Position numbers and translations under genes: made by a program
NCBI GenBank assembly: GCA_008711295.1
Contig: VUYV01000616.1
Span: 45,091 to 109,090, forward strand
DNA: 64,000 bases
From: Anarhynchus alexandrinus
Taxonomy: Eukaryota; Chordata; Aves; Charadriiformes; Charadriidae
Direction of reading: 5' to 3'
The notes under the pieces: generated by a model
Database searches by the model: none
What the model was told of the DNA's origin: nothing
Seen by the model: the letters and a program-made list of their open reading frames with translations, nothing else
Shown: piece after piece, positions 25,801 to 36,063 of the stretch
Layout of the letters: each line of letters starts with the position of its first letter
Position numbering within the stretch: position 1 is the stretch's first letter

Positions 25801-27421
25801 AAGACCCTTTCTGACCCCAAATATAGTAACTGTTTTAAGTAAGTAGGACAGCAAACAAACAGCCACTGGACAGCCACTGGATAATTTGTGTTCCCTGAGA
25901 ACATCATCTTACTCTGCTTTCTGTCACAGCCACAATCAGACTACAAGGCTTCAGATGGAGGTAAAAGAATAAATGAACTCGGAAGTTAAACTCCTGTTCA
26001 TAGGAAGCAAAACATTCTTTCCTAGCTCCCATAGCTAATGAGTTTTGAAGACTGATATTAGTACAATATCCAGACTCCACTCTCTATTCAAGCATGAGAC
26101 GTAGATTTGGACATACCACTATGGTTCACTCCCAAGGACTCATATCACAAACCTGGTACCCCTTCTCTGAGCAATATGATTTTTTCACAGCAATTTGGTA
26201 CAAAAATCCACATTGAAATATAGGAATTTCTCACAGGATAGAAAATCTGGATTTCACCCATCTCTGATGAGTAATGAATTGCTTACCTAATTAAACATTA
26301 AAATCTATAATGAGCTGCAAGACATCAACATGTGTAACTAGCATAAAATGTGGTATGATTGCAGCTGCCTGTCACTATGAATGGCAGCTGCTGTTCGCAA
26401 CCCCTGTGCACATAAAAGTCACTATCTTTTTTTGCCTTATTTCCTCTGACTCACTTTTATTGTTTTCACACTTCTAGAAGCTGTTGAGAAGTCGTTCTAA
26501 TTTAAGTGTTTGATAATAATCCAGATTGCAAATATGTGAGAAAAATCTATAATCAATAATTATAGTAGCAATAAGTCTAGATCAAATAGCAATAAGAGTT
26601 AAAGGCATTTGGGAAGGCTTATTAAAAAGTAAGAAATAATTTAGATGCTCATGGGAGTCAGAGCATGAGATACCTATAGGAGAAGAATCTGCCAAGCTAT
26701 GGAAGAAGAGCTGCAATGAGAAACTTGTAATGCTGGTGCAGGCTTTGCAGAAGCAGCAGTTGGGAATTTCATTTATGAAATAATCTCAGAGGACTAAGAA
26801 TGTCCAGAGAATCTGAAGCAAACAGATACAAGATAGACAGTGTAAAGTCATATGGCCACTCACACTGGCATTGATTGTAAGGATAGAAATTGACTGCATA
26901 TAGTAAGGAAAAAAGTCTCCTTGGACACCCAGATTAGCCTACTCCCATGAAGGTTTCACTGTGAAGGTACTCTTGCCAACTCCCTAGCTGGGCCCAAATT
27001 CAGTTTTGTACTTGCCACAGGGAGTGTTCTTGCCACTGTATTACTGATATATAACAAAGTGCATATCCTTCAGCTTTACAGAACTTACTCTCTGAGGACA
27101 GAATTCTTTTTCTGAGAATTTCTAAGTAAACCTGCAAATTAGACTCCAAGCTAAAATATATGAAACGTCTCTTAAGGTATTGTCCTGGTTTGAGCAACAC
27201 AGGACTAATTTCTCTTCTAATGCTTGAGAAAACTGCACTTTTAGAAGACTCTATTGTCTGAATTTTTGAAAATATTTACTTTATAGCCAGCTATGGGATG
27301 TAGGTTTCGAGGTCTCAGTGTTTTTGAGCTAGCCAGGGGCAGGGATGAGGAGGAGTGAGACCCAGGCACTTGACCCAAGTTGGCTGACGGGATTATTTGA
27401 TACCATAAACATCATATTCAA

Positions 27422-27428
27422 TATAAAT
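27422..27428 (+). promoter_or_regulatory. TATA box of the LTR
   Basis: TATAAAT in the middle of the LTR, upstream of a transcribed-looking R/U5 that ends in AATAAA. Confidence 0.55.
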
Positions 27429-27778
27429 TAGAAACTTTGCTGAGAAGTTCTATCTCTTCCTTGATGGCTGAGATCCTGAGATCTTGCCCTCTTGCCAGAC
27501 TCCTGAGGCCTTCCCTTCCTCTCAAAGCAGTAGCGACCACAGTGTCTGACATTTGCAGTCCGCTGCTGGGAGTGCACAGCTTCCTACTGGCTAAGTATAA
27601 TCTTTGAATATTTTATATTGGTATTGGGATCAATACTGGTTCTTTAGCATTATTAATGTTAATTATTTAGTCTTATTCTATTAATTCTGTTTGTATTTCC
27701 ACCCTCGAGATTCCTTGTTTTTTCCCGATTCCCATTCCTCTGTGGGGAGGGGTCATTTGCAATAATTGTCTAAATGAC

Positions 27779-27784
27779 AATAAA
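27779..27784 (+). terminator. LTR polyadenylation signal
   Basis: AATAAA, 27 bases before the LTR end. Confidence 0.55.
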
Positions 27785-27816
27785 TTGTCGTGGGTTCCTC
27801 AAACCATAACAGGTAT

Positions 27817-29880
27817 TCTTTGCTTTTCCTTTGATTCAAATTACCTTAATAGTATAAAACACTTCAATCTTCTCACACTTAAAAAACTCAATGAAACATA
27901 ATACATATGCTACACTTGGGAGAAAAATAAGTTGTAATGAAATGAAAAGAACAATTTTGATGCAGTGAAGAGAGGAACTATCTCAAGAACTCAGGCCATT
28001 CTTAGATTGCCTCACTTTGGTATCAAAGTTTATCCAACTATCCTTGCTGTGTAGCACTTTTATATGCATTCCATTTAATTATCAACATTTGTAAATATCT
28101 TCTGTTGAGTAAAATATGAGTGTCTGTATGATACATCTGTATGTGTGAACATGTACATGAGCATTTAAAAAACTGTTTATCTCAGTAATTAAGCTGATAC
28201 AATGACTGCAGCTATTTTAGGCTTCTTCATTTATACAAATCAACTCACAGCCCTAGTTTACCTGGCTGGGATGCTTTCAGAGTTTTTTACTGCTGCAGAA
28301 TGACTTTATACCTCCAAAGCACTTCAGCCCCGAAACTGAAATACTTATAAGATTCTGCACTGACAAGCCATATTCCAAATTCCGTATTCCGTTAGCCTGT
28401 CCCTCAATAAATATTTTCATTTTATCTTGTTGCTTGAATTACAGGTTCAATTGCTTAAGCTTCTTTGTATTGGAGATTTTAAGCAAAAAAAATATTTAAA
28501 TGCTGATTTTCTTGTGAAATATCAAGGCAAAAAAACTGGCAAGCAGCTTTCTTAAAAAGAAAAAAATCCCCAAACCCAAACCCCCCCCCCCCCCAACCCC
28601 AAACTCATAAAGAAAATCACCCCTACTTGGTAATAAAGCTTTGACAGTGAAAGCTTGCTGCTGCAGGTCTTATTTGAAGAAATAGTGAAGGATGAGTATC
28701 AACCAAGAGGTTTATAAGGGAGAACTGCAGCAGAGTCAAGGCTGCCCTTCATTCCTTATTGTGGAATGTTACTGATTGTCTCATGTTTGTAAAAGGGATA
28801 TTATGTAAACCAGAATTAGCACTAAAGAGAGATTTATTAAACCTGAGTCCGTAAAAAGAAATCCTAAGCATGGGGGGAAAGATCCAAAATGAAATTCACA
28901 TTCTGTTAAGAAACTGCAATTTTATGACTAGTTATGAATGAAAATCTTTATCATTGGGTTACAAGATTAGACATATTTAGGCATTTAGACACAAAAGCAC
29001 CCAAGAAGACGGAAAAGATGCTTCTTCAAAGTAGGAAAATAGGCACAGAGAGGAGGGCTAATACAGACATAATTTAGTATCATCCAGATAACTGAAAACA
29101 CATGAATGGCAAGCCAGCGGATATTTGTTTTTGTCATAGTTACCAAGAGAAGTTATTTGTTAAAGGATGCCATGGAAAGGATCAAATGATGCAGCAATGT
29201 GTACAGAAGCAGTATTAAATAACCCAGTGATCTCAGCAGGAGGAATTCAAGGTTTGGAGTACACACTTTCTTCCACTGTGAATTCAAGCTGGGCACCATC
29301 AGGACTTTGTGTTCTGAAGCACATTTGGAAATGGGTGAATGGCAGCCAGTTGTAACACAATCGCTGACAAGCAGCAACAAGCATCAATTCACATTCACAT
29401 CTAACTTAATCAGTGTTTTCTATTCAAAACTTTGAGTCCTGCCCTCCCTCAAAAATATGGGTCTTTTACTGAGCATACTGATTTATGCTTTCAGAAATTT
29501 GCTATTCAGTCAACGAATACTATCTTCAGAATCAAATAAATGTTTTTAAAAGTCATTATAGACTTCATTTGTAAAAAGGATGGGGGTATAATTACTGCTA
29601 CATTGTGATTCAATAGCAAAAATCCTTATTTGCCTTGTGACATAGATCAGAGAAAGATGAGCTGTAAAAGAAGTTGCAAGGATCTTCCAAGTCCAATCCT
29701 CTTTTGAGGCAAGATGAAGGATTCTTAGTCCATCCTTGATGAGCAAAAAACAGTTATTGAAAGCCTTAGAAGTTTTCCTGTCCCATGTTTGAGCTTGCTT
29801 TTCTCTAATTCCCAATATGACTCTATAACATTTAGTGTTCCTTGCTAATAGAAACTCCATTCTGTGCAACAGCTTTCTGC
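27817..29880. other. Non-coding stretch, nothing recognised
   Basis: AT-rich. The only landmark is a 14-C homopolymer at 28581-28594. Confidence 0.5.
28581..28594. repeat. C homopolymer (14 bases) in a C/A-rich patch
   Basis: Flanked by 'ccccaaacccaaa' and 'aacccc', so the minus strand has several G runs that could stack as a G-quadruplex. Confidence 0.9.
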
Positions 29881-30567
29881 TGTGATCCTTTCGTAGAGAG
29901 AATAAGGGAGAGAGATGTATGGGTTGATAAGGAAACTAAAGCTACTTCAGTGAAATATTAATAATAGAAAGAAAAGATAATAACACTAATAAGAAAATAA
30001 TGAAATATATACAGTATATACAAAACCAATATCAAGCTCCCAGGATGACGAACACTTCACCAGCGAGCACTAGGAAAGCCCGAGACTGAACTCAACGATG
30101 GACAGGTACCGGATTTGGGAACGCACAGATTGCGATCAAAGGCAGATGAACAGACAGAGTCCTCCTTGGATGCTGACCACTGAAGAAAAGAGGCTGACCT
30201 CTTTGATCCCTCAGCTTTTATACTGAGCATGACGCACATAGGATGGAATACCCCATTGGTCAGTTTTTGGTCACCTGTCCTGTCCGCTCCTCCCCACAGA
30301 TGCAAGACCCCTTTACACTCTTCCGCTTCTGGCCCTCCAACTTGGTACATAACAAAGTTAGCTGACCTTGGCTGTTACAAGTATAAGCAAGAACATCTCT
30401 GCATACCATTCCTTGGTATTAACTATAAACATCAGACTTTATCACTACCAGAAGCAGACACTATCTGAAAAATATGCCACTGATTCCAGAGAGTGCCCTT
30501 AGAAAAGACTTAACTGAAAAATAGAATTACTGAAAAGAAAATTGGTTCTGTTCTACCTCAAACCAGG
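29881..30567 (-). mobile_element. LTR, minus strand, ERVL-like, boundaries approximate
   Basis: Read on the minus strand, it starts near 30567 with a CCTGGTTTGAGGTAGAACAG-type beginning typical of avian ERVL LTRs, has a TATA box (CTTTTATAC on the plus strand at 30215-30223), and ends around 29881 in a pyrimidine-rich U5. The first bases are altered (no TGT), and no clear target-site duplication was found, so it is older or has damaged ends. Confidence 0.65.
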
Positions 30568-32599
30568 AGAGCAATGAAGTAAATGCCTATGATTGCTTTT
30601 GTCCTACTTTCCTGTCCTTTTTGGATTCACAGTAAAGTCCTTCCTGTTGATTAGTATCAAATCTAAAGCATCCATTTAATTTGGGAATTTCTACCTTCCA
30701 AAAGCAAAAGTTCCCCCCAACACCCTCCAAGGAATCACAACTGTCTGTGATGGCACAATTACCCTAGAAAGTCTACAAATCCCAAGCAAGTCTTCAGTTT
30801 AAAATACCCAGACCTACTTTTCCTCCCAAGCACAGAAAAGCCTATCTTGTCTTTGTGCTGTTTCTTAGCGTTTTCATCTCCACAAAACCCCCCCATTACT
30901 TTGTGTATGAATGTCTCCAATTTCCTGCAGTTGCCCCTCTGTCTCCCCTGCTCTCTTTTTCTTGGTCTCAAGCTATTTTTGGTGACTGCCACTTTCAGTT
31001 GTGGTTTGTTTTGCTTCCCTGAAACCAAGCAGGTTCCCCATAACCTAGACCCACATATTCAGATGGACTCATCACATCCCATTGATTCATAATTGTTTCT
31101 AAAAAACCTCCAGGAATCTGGAAACACAAGGCAAGGCTCAATAGCATTTGCTCTGAAAAAAAGAGTAGGTCAGATAGGATGGTCATAGACTTCACTGCTT
31201 TCTACACCAACACTGCTCCTTACACTGACCACTTATTCCATTGAGCAGCTTGTTCTTGGTTCACCCAGACCACTGAAGTCACCAAAAATAAACACTTTGT
31301 ATGTATTTTCTGCCTTCAGACCAAAACCCAGCATATTTTGGTGTCCTGATCACTTCCCAGAGAGATGAAATTCCTTAAAAGTCTGGGGCTGTCTGTATAA
31401 AACTTTGGTGAACCTACACATCATAGCACAACACATGAACTCCTCCATGATTTTACATGTGGGAAACCTGAAGCATGAAAGCAGCAAGTGGATTTGCCCA
31501 AGATAAGAGGATTTTGTGAGACAGCATGGAAGTGCCTGTACAGATGACAGTCCTTCTCAGATAAACCTTCCCAACCATGGAAGCCTGAAAATTACTTCAT
31601 TTACACAGCTTATCTTTGCAGTATGGTTCCTATGGTGTATGTTTAATGCAGCCAAGCTTTACTGGAGATTCGCATGGGGCTTTTGCTTTGGCCTTTTCAA
31701 TTCTGCCGCCTCTTGCATGAGGTTTCTTGTCTTCTGGATGTAATTATGGCATTCATTAGCAAAGTGACAATGAAGGCCTTGTTACCATATCTAGTTATGT
31801 GATGTATCACCTCACCTACCCAGTTAACCCCAAGTTGCAGCATTAGTGGGGATAAGCCACCTAATTATCACAACTCTTGGTATTTATTTGAATATAGAAA
31901 GCTAATAGGGGCAACTGGCCAAAACTGAAGCGGAACTTATGATCATTCCCACATATACTTGCCAAAGCAGGGGCTTTGTATTATGTTAAGGACTTTAATC
32001 TAGAAAAAAGGTCCACTGTTTTCTGTTAACAGGTACCAATTATTTTGCTGTTGTAATTGCAGGTTGATCAAAATTGGTCATCAAAAGTGTGAATTGTAAG
32101 ATAATTACCTGTATCCCTGCAGCAGCCTTCAAGTCCTAAAATGGTAGTCAGAGCTATTTTAAGCTCCTGAAAACACCACAGGGAAAAGCAAGTTGCATTA
32201 CCTGTGCATTTTTGTCTGAGCTTCAAGGTGCACACAAGCAACTAACATTGCTGAATTACTTATTTCTCCTTAATTACATCCTCCATTAAACACTACATTG
32301 CCTTCTCTAAATGTTGTGTGCTATGTCTAGTGTAAAAGAAGACACATTCATTACTACATGCAGACTCATCAAGAAGAACATCCTCATGATTTTCTGGTCT
32401 TTTAGTGTTGTGGCAGAATTACACAAATATTTTCTGGGTGCCGTTTAACACCTTCTGTAGTCTATGTCATTATTTCCTCTGTGCATATTTACAAAGTAAT
32501 CTGAGACATATAGCTCCTGAAATATTGACCAGCAAATCTTGATTTATTATAGTAAAATCATTATGAGATTCAGTTGGTTTTGAATTAATACCACTCTAT
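30568..32599. other. Non-coding stretch, nothing recognised
   Basis: No repeat or gene was identified between the two minus-strand LTRs. Confidence 0.5.
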
Positions 32600-33171
32600 T
32601 GTGGTTTAAACCCAGTTGGCAACTAAGCACCACACACTCACTCATTTCCCTCCTGGTGGGATGGGGGAGAGAATCAGAAGAGTAAAAGTGAGAAAACTCA
32701 TGGGTTGAGACAAAGACAGTTTAATAAGTGAGGCAAAAGCTGCACATGCAAGCAAAGCAAAAGAAGGAATTCATTCACTAGTTCCCATTGGCAGGCAGGT
32801 GTTCAGTCATCTCCAGGAAAGCAGGGCTCAATCACGTGTAACACTTACTTAGGAAGACAAACACCATAACTCTGAATGTCGCCTGCTATCTTCTCCAGCT
32901 TTATATGCTGAGCCATACCATATTCCATATGGTATGGAATATCTCTTTGGTCAGGTGTCCAAGCTGTGTCCCCTTCCCAACTTCTTGTGCACCCCCAGCC
33001 TACTAGCAGGTGGGGTGGGGTGAGAGGCAGAGAAGGCCCTGACCTTGTGTAAACACTGCTCAGCAGTAACTAAAATATCCCTGTGTTATCAACACTGTTT
33101 TCAGCACAAATCCAAAACATAGCAACATACTAGCTACTATGAAGAAAATTATCTCAGCTAAAACCAACACA
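32600..33171 (-). mobile_element. Solo LTR, minus strand, avian ERVL-like
   Basis: On the minus strand it begins TGTTGGTTTTAGCTGAG and ends GGTTTAAACCACA, matching the widespread avian LTR type also present at 43507-43990. TATA box CATATAAAG (plus strand 32899-32907) and polyadenylation variant ATTAAA (32720-32725) are present. No target-site duplication could be recognised. Confidence 0.8.
32913..32937. repeat. Perfect 11-bp inverted repeat with 3-base spacer, inside an LTR
   Basis: CCATACCATAT and ATATGGTATGG flank TCC, just upstream of the TATA box when read in LTR orientation. A related ATGGTATGGAATA string occurs in the mini-LTR near 33938. Confidence 0.9.
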
Positions 33172-33250
33172 CAGTCATCGTCTTATCAAAATAAATTATG
33201 GAAGCACGAACAAGCTCTAGATTTAAAAAAATGGAGACTGCTGACAATTA

Positions 33251-33590
33251 GAATCATAGAATCATAGAAACATTTATGTTGGAAAAGACCTTTAAGATCA
33301 TTGATTACAACCGCTAACCTAGCACCACCAAGTCTACCACTAAACCATGTCCGTAAGTGCCACACCTACATATCTTTTAAACACCTGCAAGGACGGTGAC
33401 TCAACAACTTCCCTGGGAAGTCTGTTCCAAAGCTTGATAACCCTTTCAGTGAAGAAATTTTTCTTAATATCCAATCTAAACCTCCCCTGGTGCAACTTAA
33501 AGGCTATTTCATCTTGTCCTATCACTTGTCACTTATGAAAGAGACTGACACCCACCTCGCTACCACCTCCTTACAGGTAGTTGTAGAGAG
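33251..33590 (-). mobile_element. CR1 3' fragment, older subfamily
   Basis: Octamers at the left end, then the reversed 3' UTR and the end of ORF2 in a version with 'cctcccctggtgcaac', which is shared with the old copy at 55644-56556 and not with the younger copies. It ends exactly where the next CR1's octamers start. Confidence 0.92.
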
Positions 33591-33820
33591 AATCATAGAA
33601 TCATAGAATCATAGATGGTTAGAGTTGGAAGGGACCTTAAAGATCATCTAGTTCTAACCCCCCTGCCATGGGCAGGGACACCTTCCACTAGACTAGGTTG
33701 CCCAAAGCCCCATTCAAACTGCCCTTGGACAATTCCATGGATGGTGCATCCACAACCTCTTTGGGCAACCTGTTCCAGTGCCTCACCACCCTCACAGTAA
33801 AGAATTTCTTCCTAATATGT

Positions 33821-34008
33821 TGTTGTGGTTTGGTTGCTCACCAACCAGATCCGGGAAGCCCCAGCCCGCTCCCAAGCAGTGACTTCCTGCCCACTCCCCT
33901 AGCCAGCTCCCACCTATAGACTGGGCATGGCATCACATGGTATGGAATACCTGTGTCCCATGCCAGATTCTTGGGAAAATGAACCCTTTCCCTGCTAGAA
34001 CCAGGACA
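33821..34008 (-). mobile_element. 188-bp LTR-like insert inside CR1
   Basis: It starts TGTTGTGGTTTGG and ends CCAGGACA (TG...CA). Flanks TATGT (33816-33820) and TACGT (34009-34013) look like a 5-bp target-site duplication with one change. CR1 sequence resumes directly on both sides. The reversed end, TGTCCTGGTT, equals the start of the ERVL-type LTR at 27181, and an internal ATGGTATGGAATA is shared with the LTR at 32600. It looks like an internally shortened solo LTR of that group. Confidence 0.72.
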
Positions 34009-34032
34009 TACGTAATCTGAATCTATGATCTT

Positions 34033-35893
34033 TCAGTTTAAAACCATTACCCCTTGTACTATCTCTAAACTCCCTGATAAAGAGTTCCTCCCTCTCTTTC
34101 CTGCAGGCCCTTTTAAGGCTGCTATAAGGTCTCCCCAGAGTCTTCTCTTCTCCAGGCTGAACAACCCCAACTCTCTCAGCCTGTCTTCATAGGAGAGGTG
34201 CTCCAGACCTCTGATCATCTTCGTGGTCCTCCTCTGGACCCGCTCCAGCAGGTCCATGTCCTTCTTATGTTGGGAGCCCCAGAGCTGGAAGCAGTACTCA
34301 AGGTGGGGTCTCACGAGAGTGGAGTAGAGGAGCAGAATCACCTCCCTCTCCCTGCTGGCCACGCTTCTTTTGATGCAGCCCAGGATATGGTTGGCTTTCT
34401 GGGATGTGATCGCACATAGCCAGCTCATGCTGAGTTTCTCATCAACCAACACCCCCAAGTCCCTCTCCTCAGGGCTGTCCTCAATCCATTCTTTGCCCAG
34501 CCTGTATTTACGCTTGGGATTGTCCTGACCCATGTGCAGGACCATGAGGTTTGCATGGACCCAACTGTCCAGCCTGTCCAGGTCCCTCTGGATGGCGTTT
34601 CTTCTCCACAGTGTGTCTACCATTGAGTACCTCAGCCTTCTCCATATCCTGGGCTTCATTCTGCTCTCCAACCCTGTCTTCCAGCTCAGGGGTCTAGGTA
34701 CCCTGGGAACAACTGGTCTTACTATTAAAGACTGAGGCAAAGAAGGCACTAAATACCTCATCCTTTTCCTCATCCTTTGCTACTACATTTCCCCCTCATC
34801 CATCAAAGGATAGTGGTTCTCTTTAGCCGTCTCTTTGTTTCTAATGTATTTATAGAAATGTTTTTTAATGTCCTTTATGGCAGTAGTCTGATTAAATTCT
34901 GGCTGGGGGTTTGGCCCTTCTAATTTTCTCCCTGCATAATCTCATAACGTCCTCATAGTCCTCCTGAGTTGCCTGCCCTTTCTTCCAAAGTTCATAAACT
35001 CTCCTTTTTTCTCTGAGTTCCAGCAAAAGCTCTGTGTTCATCCAGGCTGGTCTTCCTCCCCACCAGCTCATCTTTTGGTACACAGGGACAGCCTGCTCCT
35101 GAAACTTTAAGATTATAATTTTGAAGAATGTCCAGCCTTCCTTGAATCCTTTTCCCTTCAAGGACTGCTTCAGAAGGGACTTTGTCAACGGGTATCCTAA
35201 ACAGGCTGAAGTCTGCCCTCCAGAAGTCCAACATAGCAGTTCCACTAGCCCCCCCCCCCCCATCCTTACTTCTCTGAGAATCGAAAACTCTATCATTTCA
35301 TGATCACTATGCTGAAGATGACCTCCAACCATCATATCACTCACAACGCCTTCTCTGATTGCAAACAACAGTTCCAGTGGGATGCCTTCCTCAGTTGGCT
35401 CACTCATCACTCTGTCAGAAGTTATCTTCCATACACTCCAGGAACCTCCTAGACTGTTTCTGCTGTATTGTATTTCCAGCAGACATCTGGTAAGTTGAAG
35501 TCCCTCATGAGAATGAGGGCTAGCAATTGTGACACTTCTCCCAGCTGCTTATAGAATACTTTTTTCTGCCTCTTCATCCTGGTTGGGTGGTCTATAACAG
35601 ACTCCCACCATGACATCTGCCTTGTTGGCCTTCGCCCTGATGCTTACCCATAAACACTCAACCCTATCATCACCATCATTAAGCTCTAGACAATCAAAAC
35701 TCTCCCTCACATACAGGGTTACACGACCACCTCTCCTTCCTTGCGTATCCCTCCTGAAGAGTTTATAGCTACCCATTAGAGAACTCCAGCTGTGTGAGTC
35801 ATCCCACCATGTTTCTATATCATAGTTTTCCTGCTGCACAATGGCTTCCTGTTTGTTGCCCATACTGTGTGCATTCGTGTAGATGCACTTCAA
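34033..35893 (-). pseudogene. CR1 ORF2 pseudogene, RT core deleted
   Basis: The N-terminal endonuclease begins at 35893 with the Asn-Ala-His-Ser-Met-Gly-Asn-Lys signature and includes the Val-Cys-Tyr-Arg-Pro-Pro motif, then stops near 35549. A second block (34892-35410) keeps Ser-Asp-His-Glu of the endonuclease active site and the linker. The third block (34033-34773) goes from the linker straight into the thumb region: at about 34620/34621 sequence corresponding to all palm motifs, including the Ala-Asp-Asp catalytic pair, is missing. Frameshifts separate the three blocks. No function is possible. Confidence 0.9.
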
Positions 35894-36063
35894 TTAGGCT
35901 ATTAATCTCACTACCTCTTTGGGGGGAGAAGTCCTAATTCCTATGTGAGCATTCTCAGGCACTTCTGTGGTTTCTAACACATCAACAGTCTTTGCTGCCA
36001 CATGGATCTCCATCATCTACCTCCACTGAGATGGCAGACTGAAGGATCTTGCTAGCACGCCAT

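Larger units (their letters stand above)
14021..27175. other. 13-kb non-coding stretch with few landmarks
   Basis: I found no CR1 or LTR and no credible gene. Landmarks are a short tandem duplication (15583), one ambiguous base (16001) and a GGAA microsatellite (16789). Frames such as 15273-15728 on the minus strand (151 codons) have no recognisable domain. Old, highly diverged repeats or conserved non-coding elements could be present but cannot be seen by eye. Confidence 0.5.
27181..27811 (+). mobile_element. Solo LTR, 631 bp, ERVL-like
   Basis: It begins TGTCCTGGTTTGAGC and ends AACCATAACA. GGTAT at 27176-27180 and 27812-27816 is a perfect 5-bp target-site duplication. A TATA box (TATAAAT, 27422-27428) and AATAAA (27779-27784) are in the expected order. 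The TGTCCTGGTTT start is shared with common avian ERVL-type LTRs. No internal sequence adjoins it. Confidence 0.9.
33591..36063 (-). mobile_element. CR1, long copy with internal deletion and a nested mini-LTR
   Basis: The 3' end (octamers at 33591-33614) adjoins the 5' end of the previous CR1 fragment. The copy extends through the 3' UTR, the ORF2 C-terminus, the endonuclease (35410-35893) and the ORF1-ORF2 spacer up to about 36063, where similarity to the spacer at 60-300 ends. A 188-bp LTR-like insert occupies 33821-34008. The RT core is deleted at about 34620. Confidence 0.92.
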
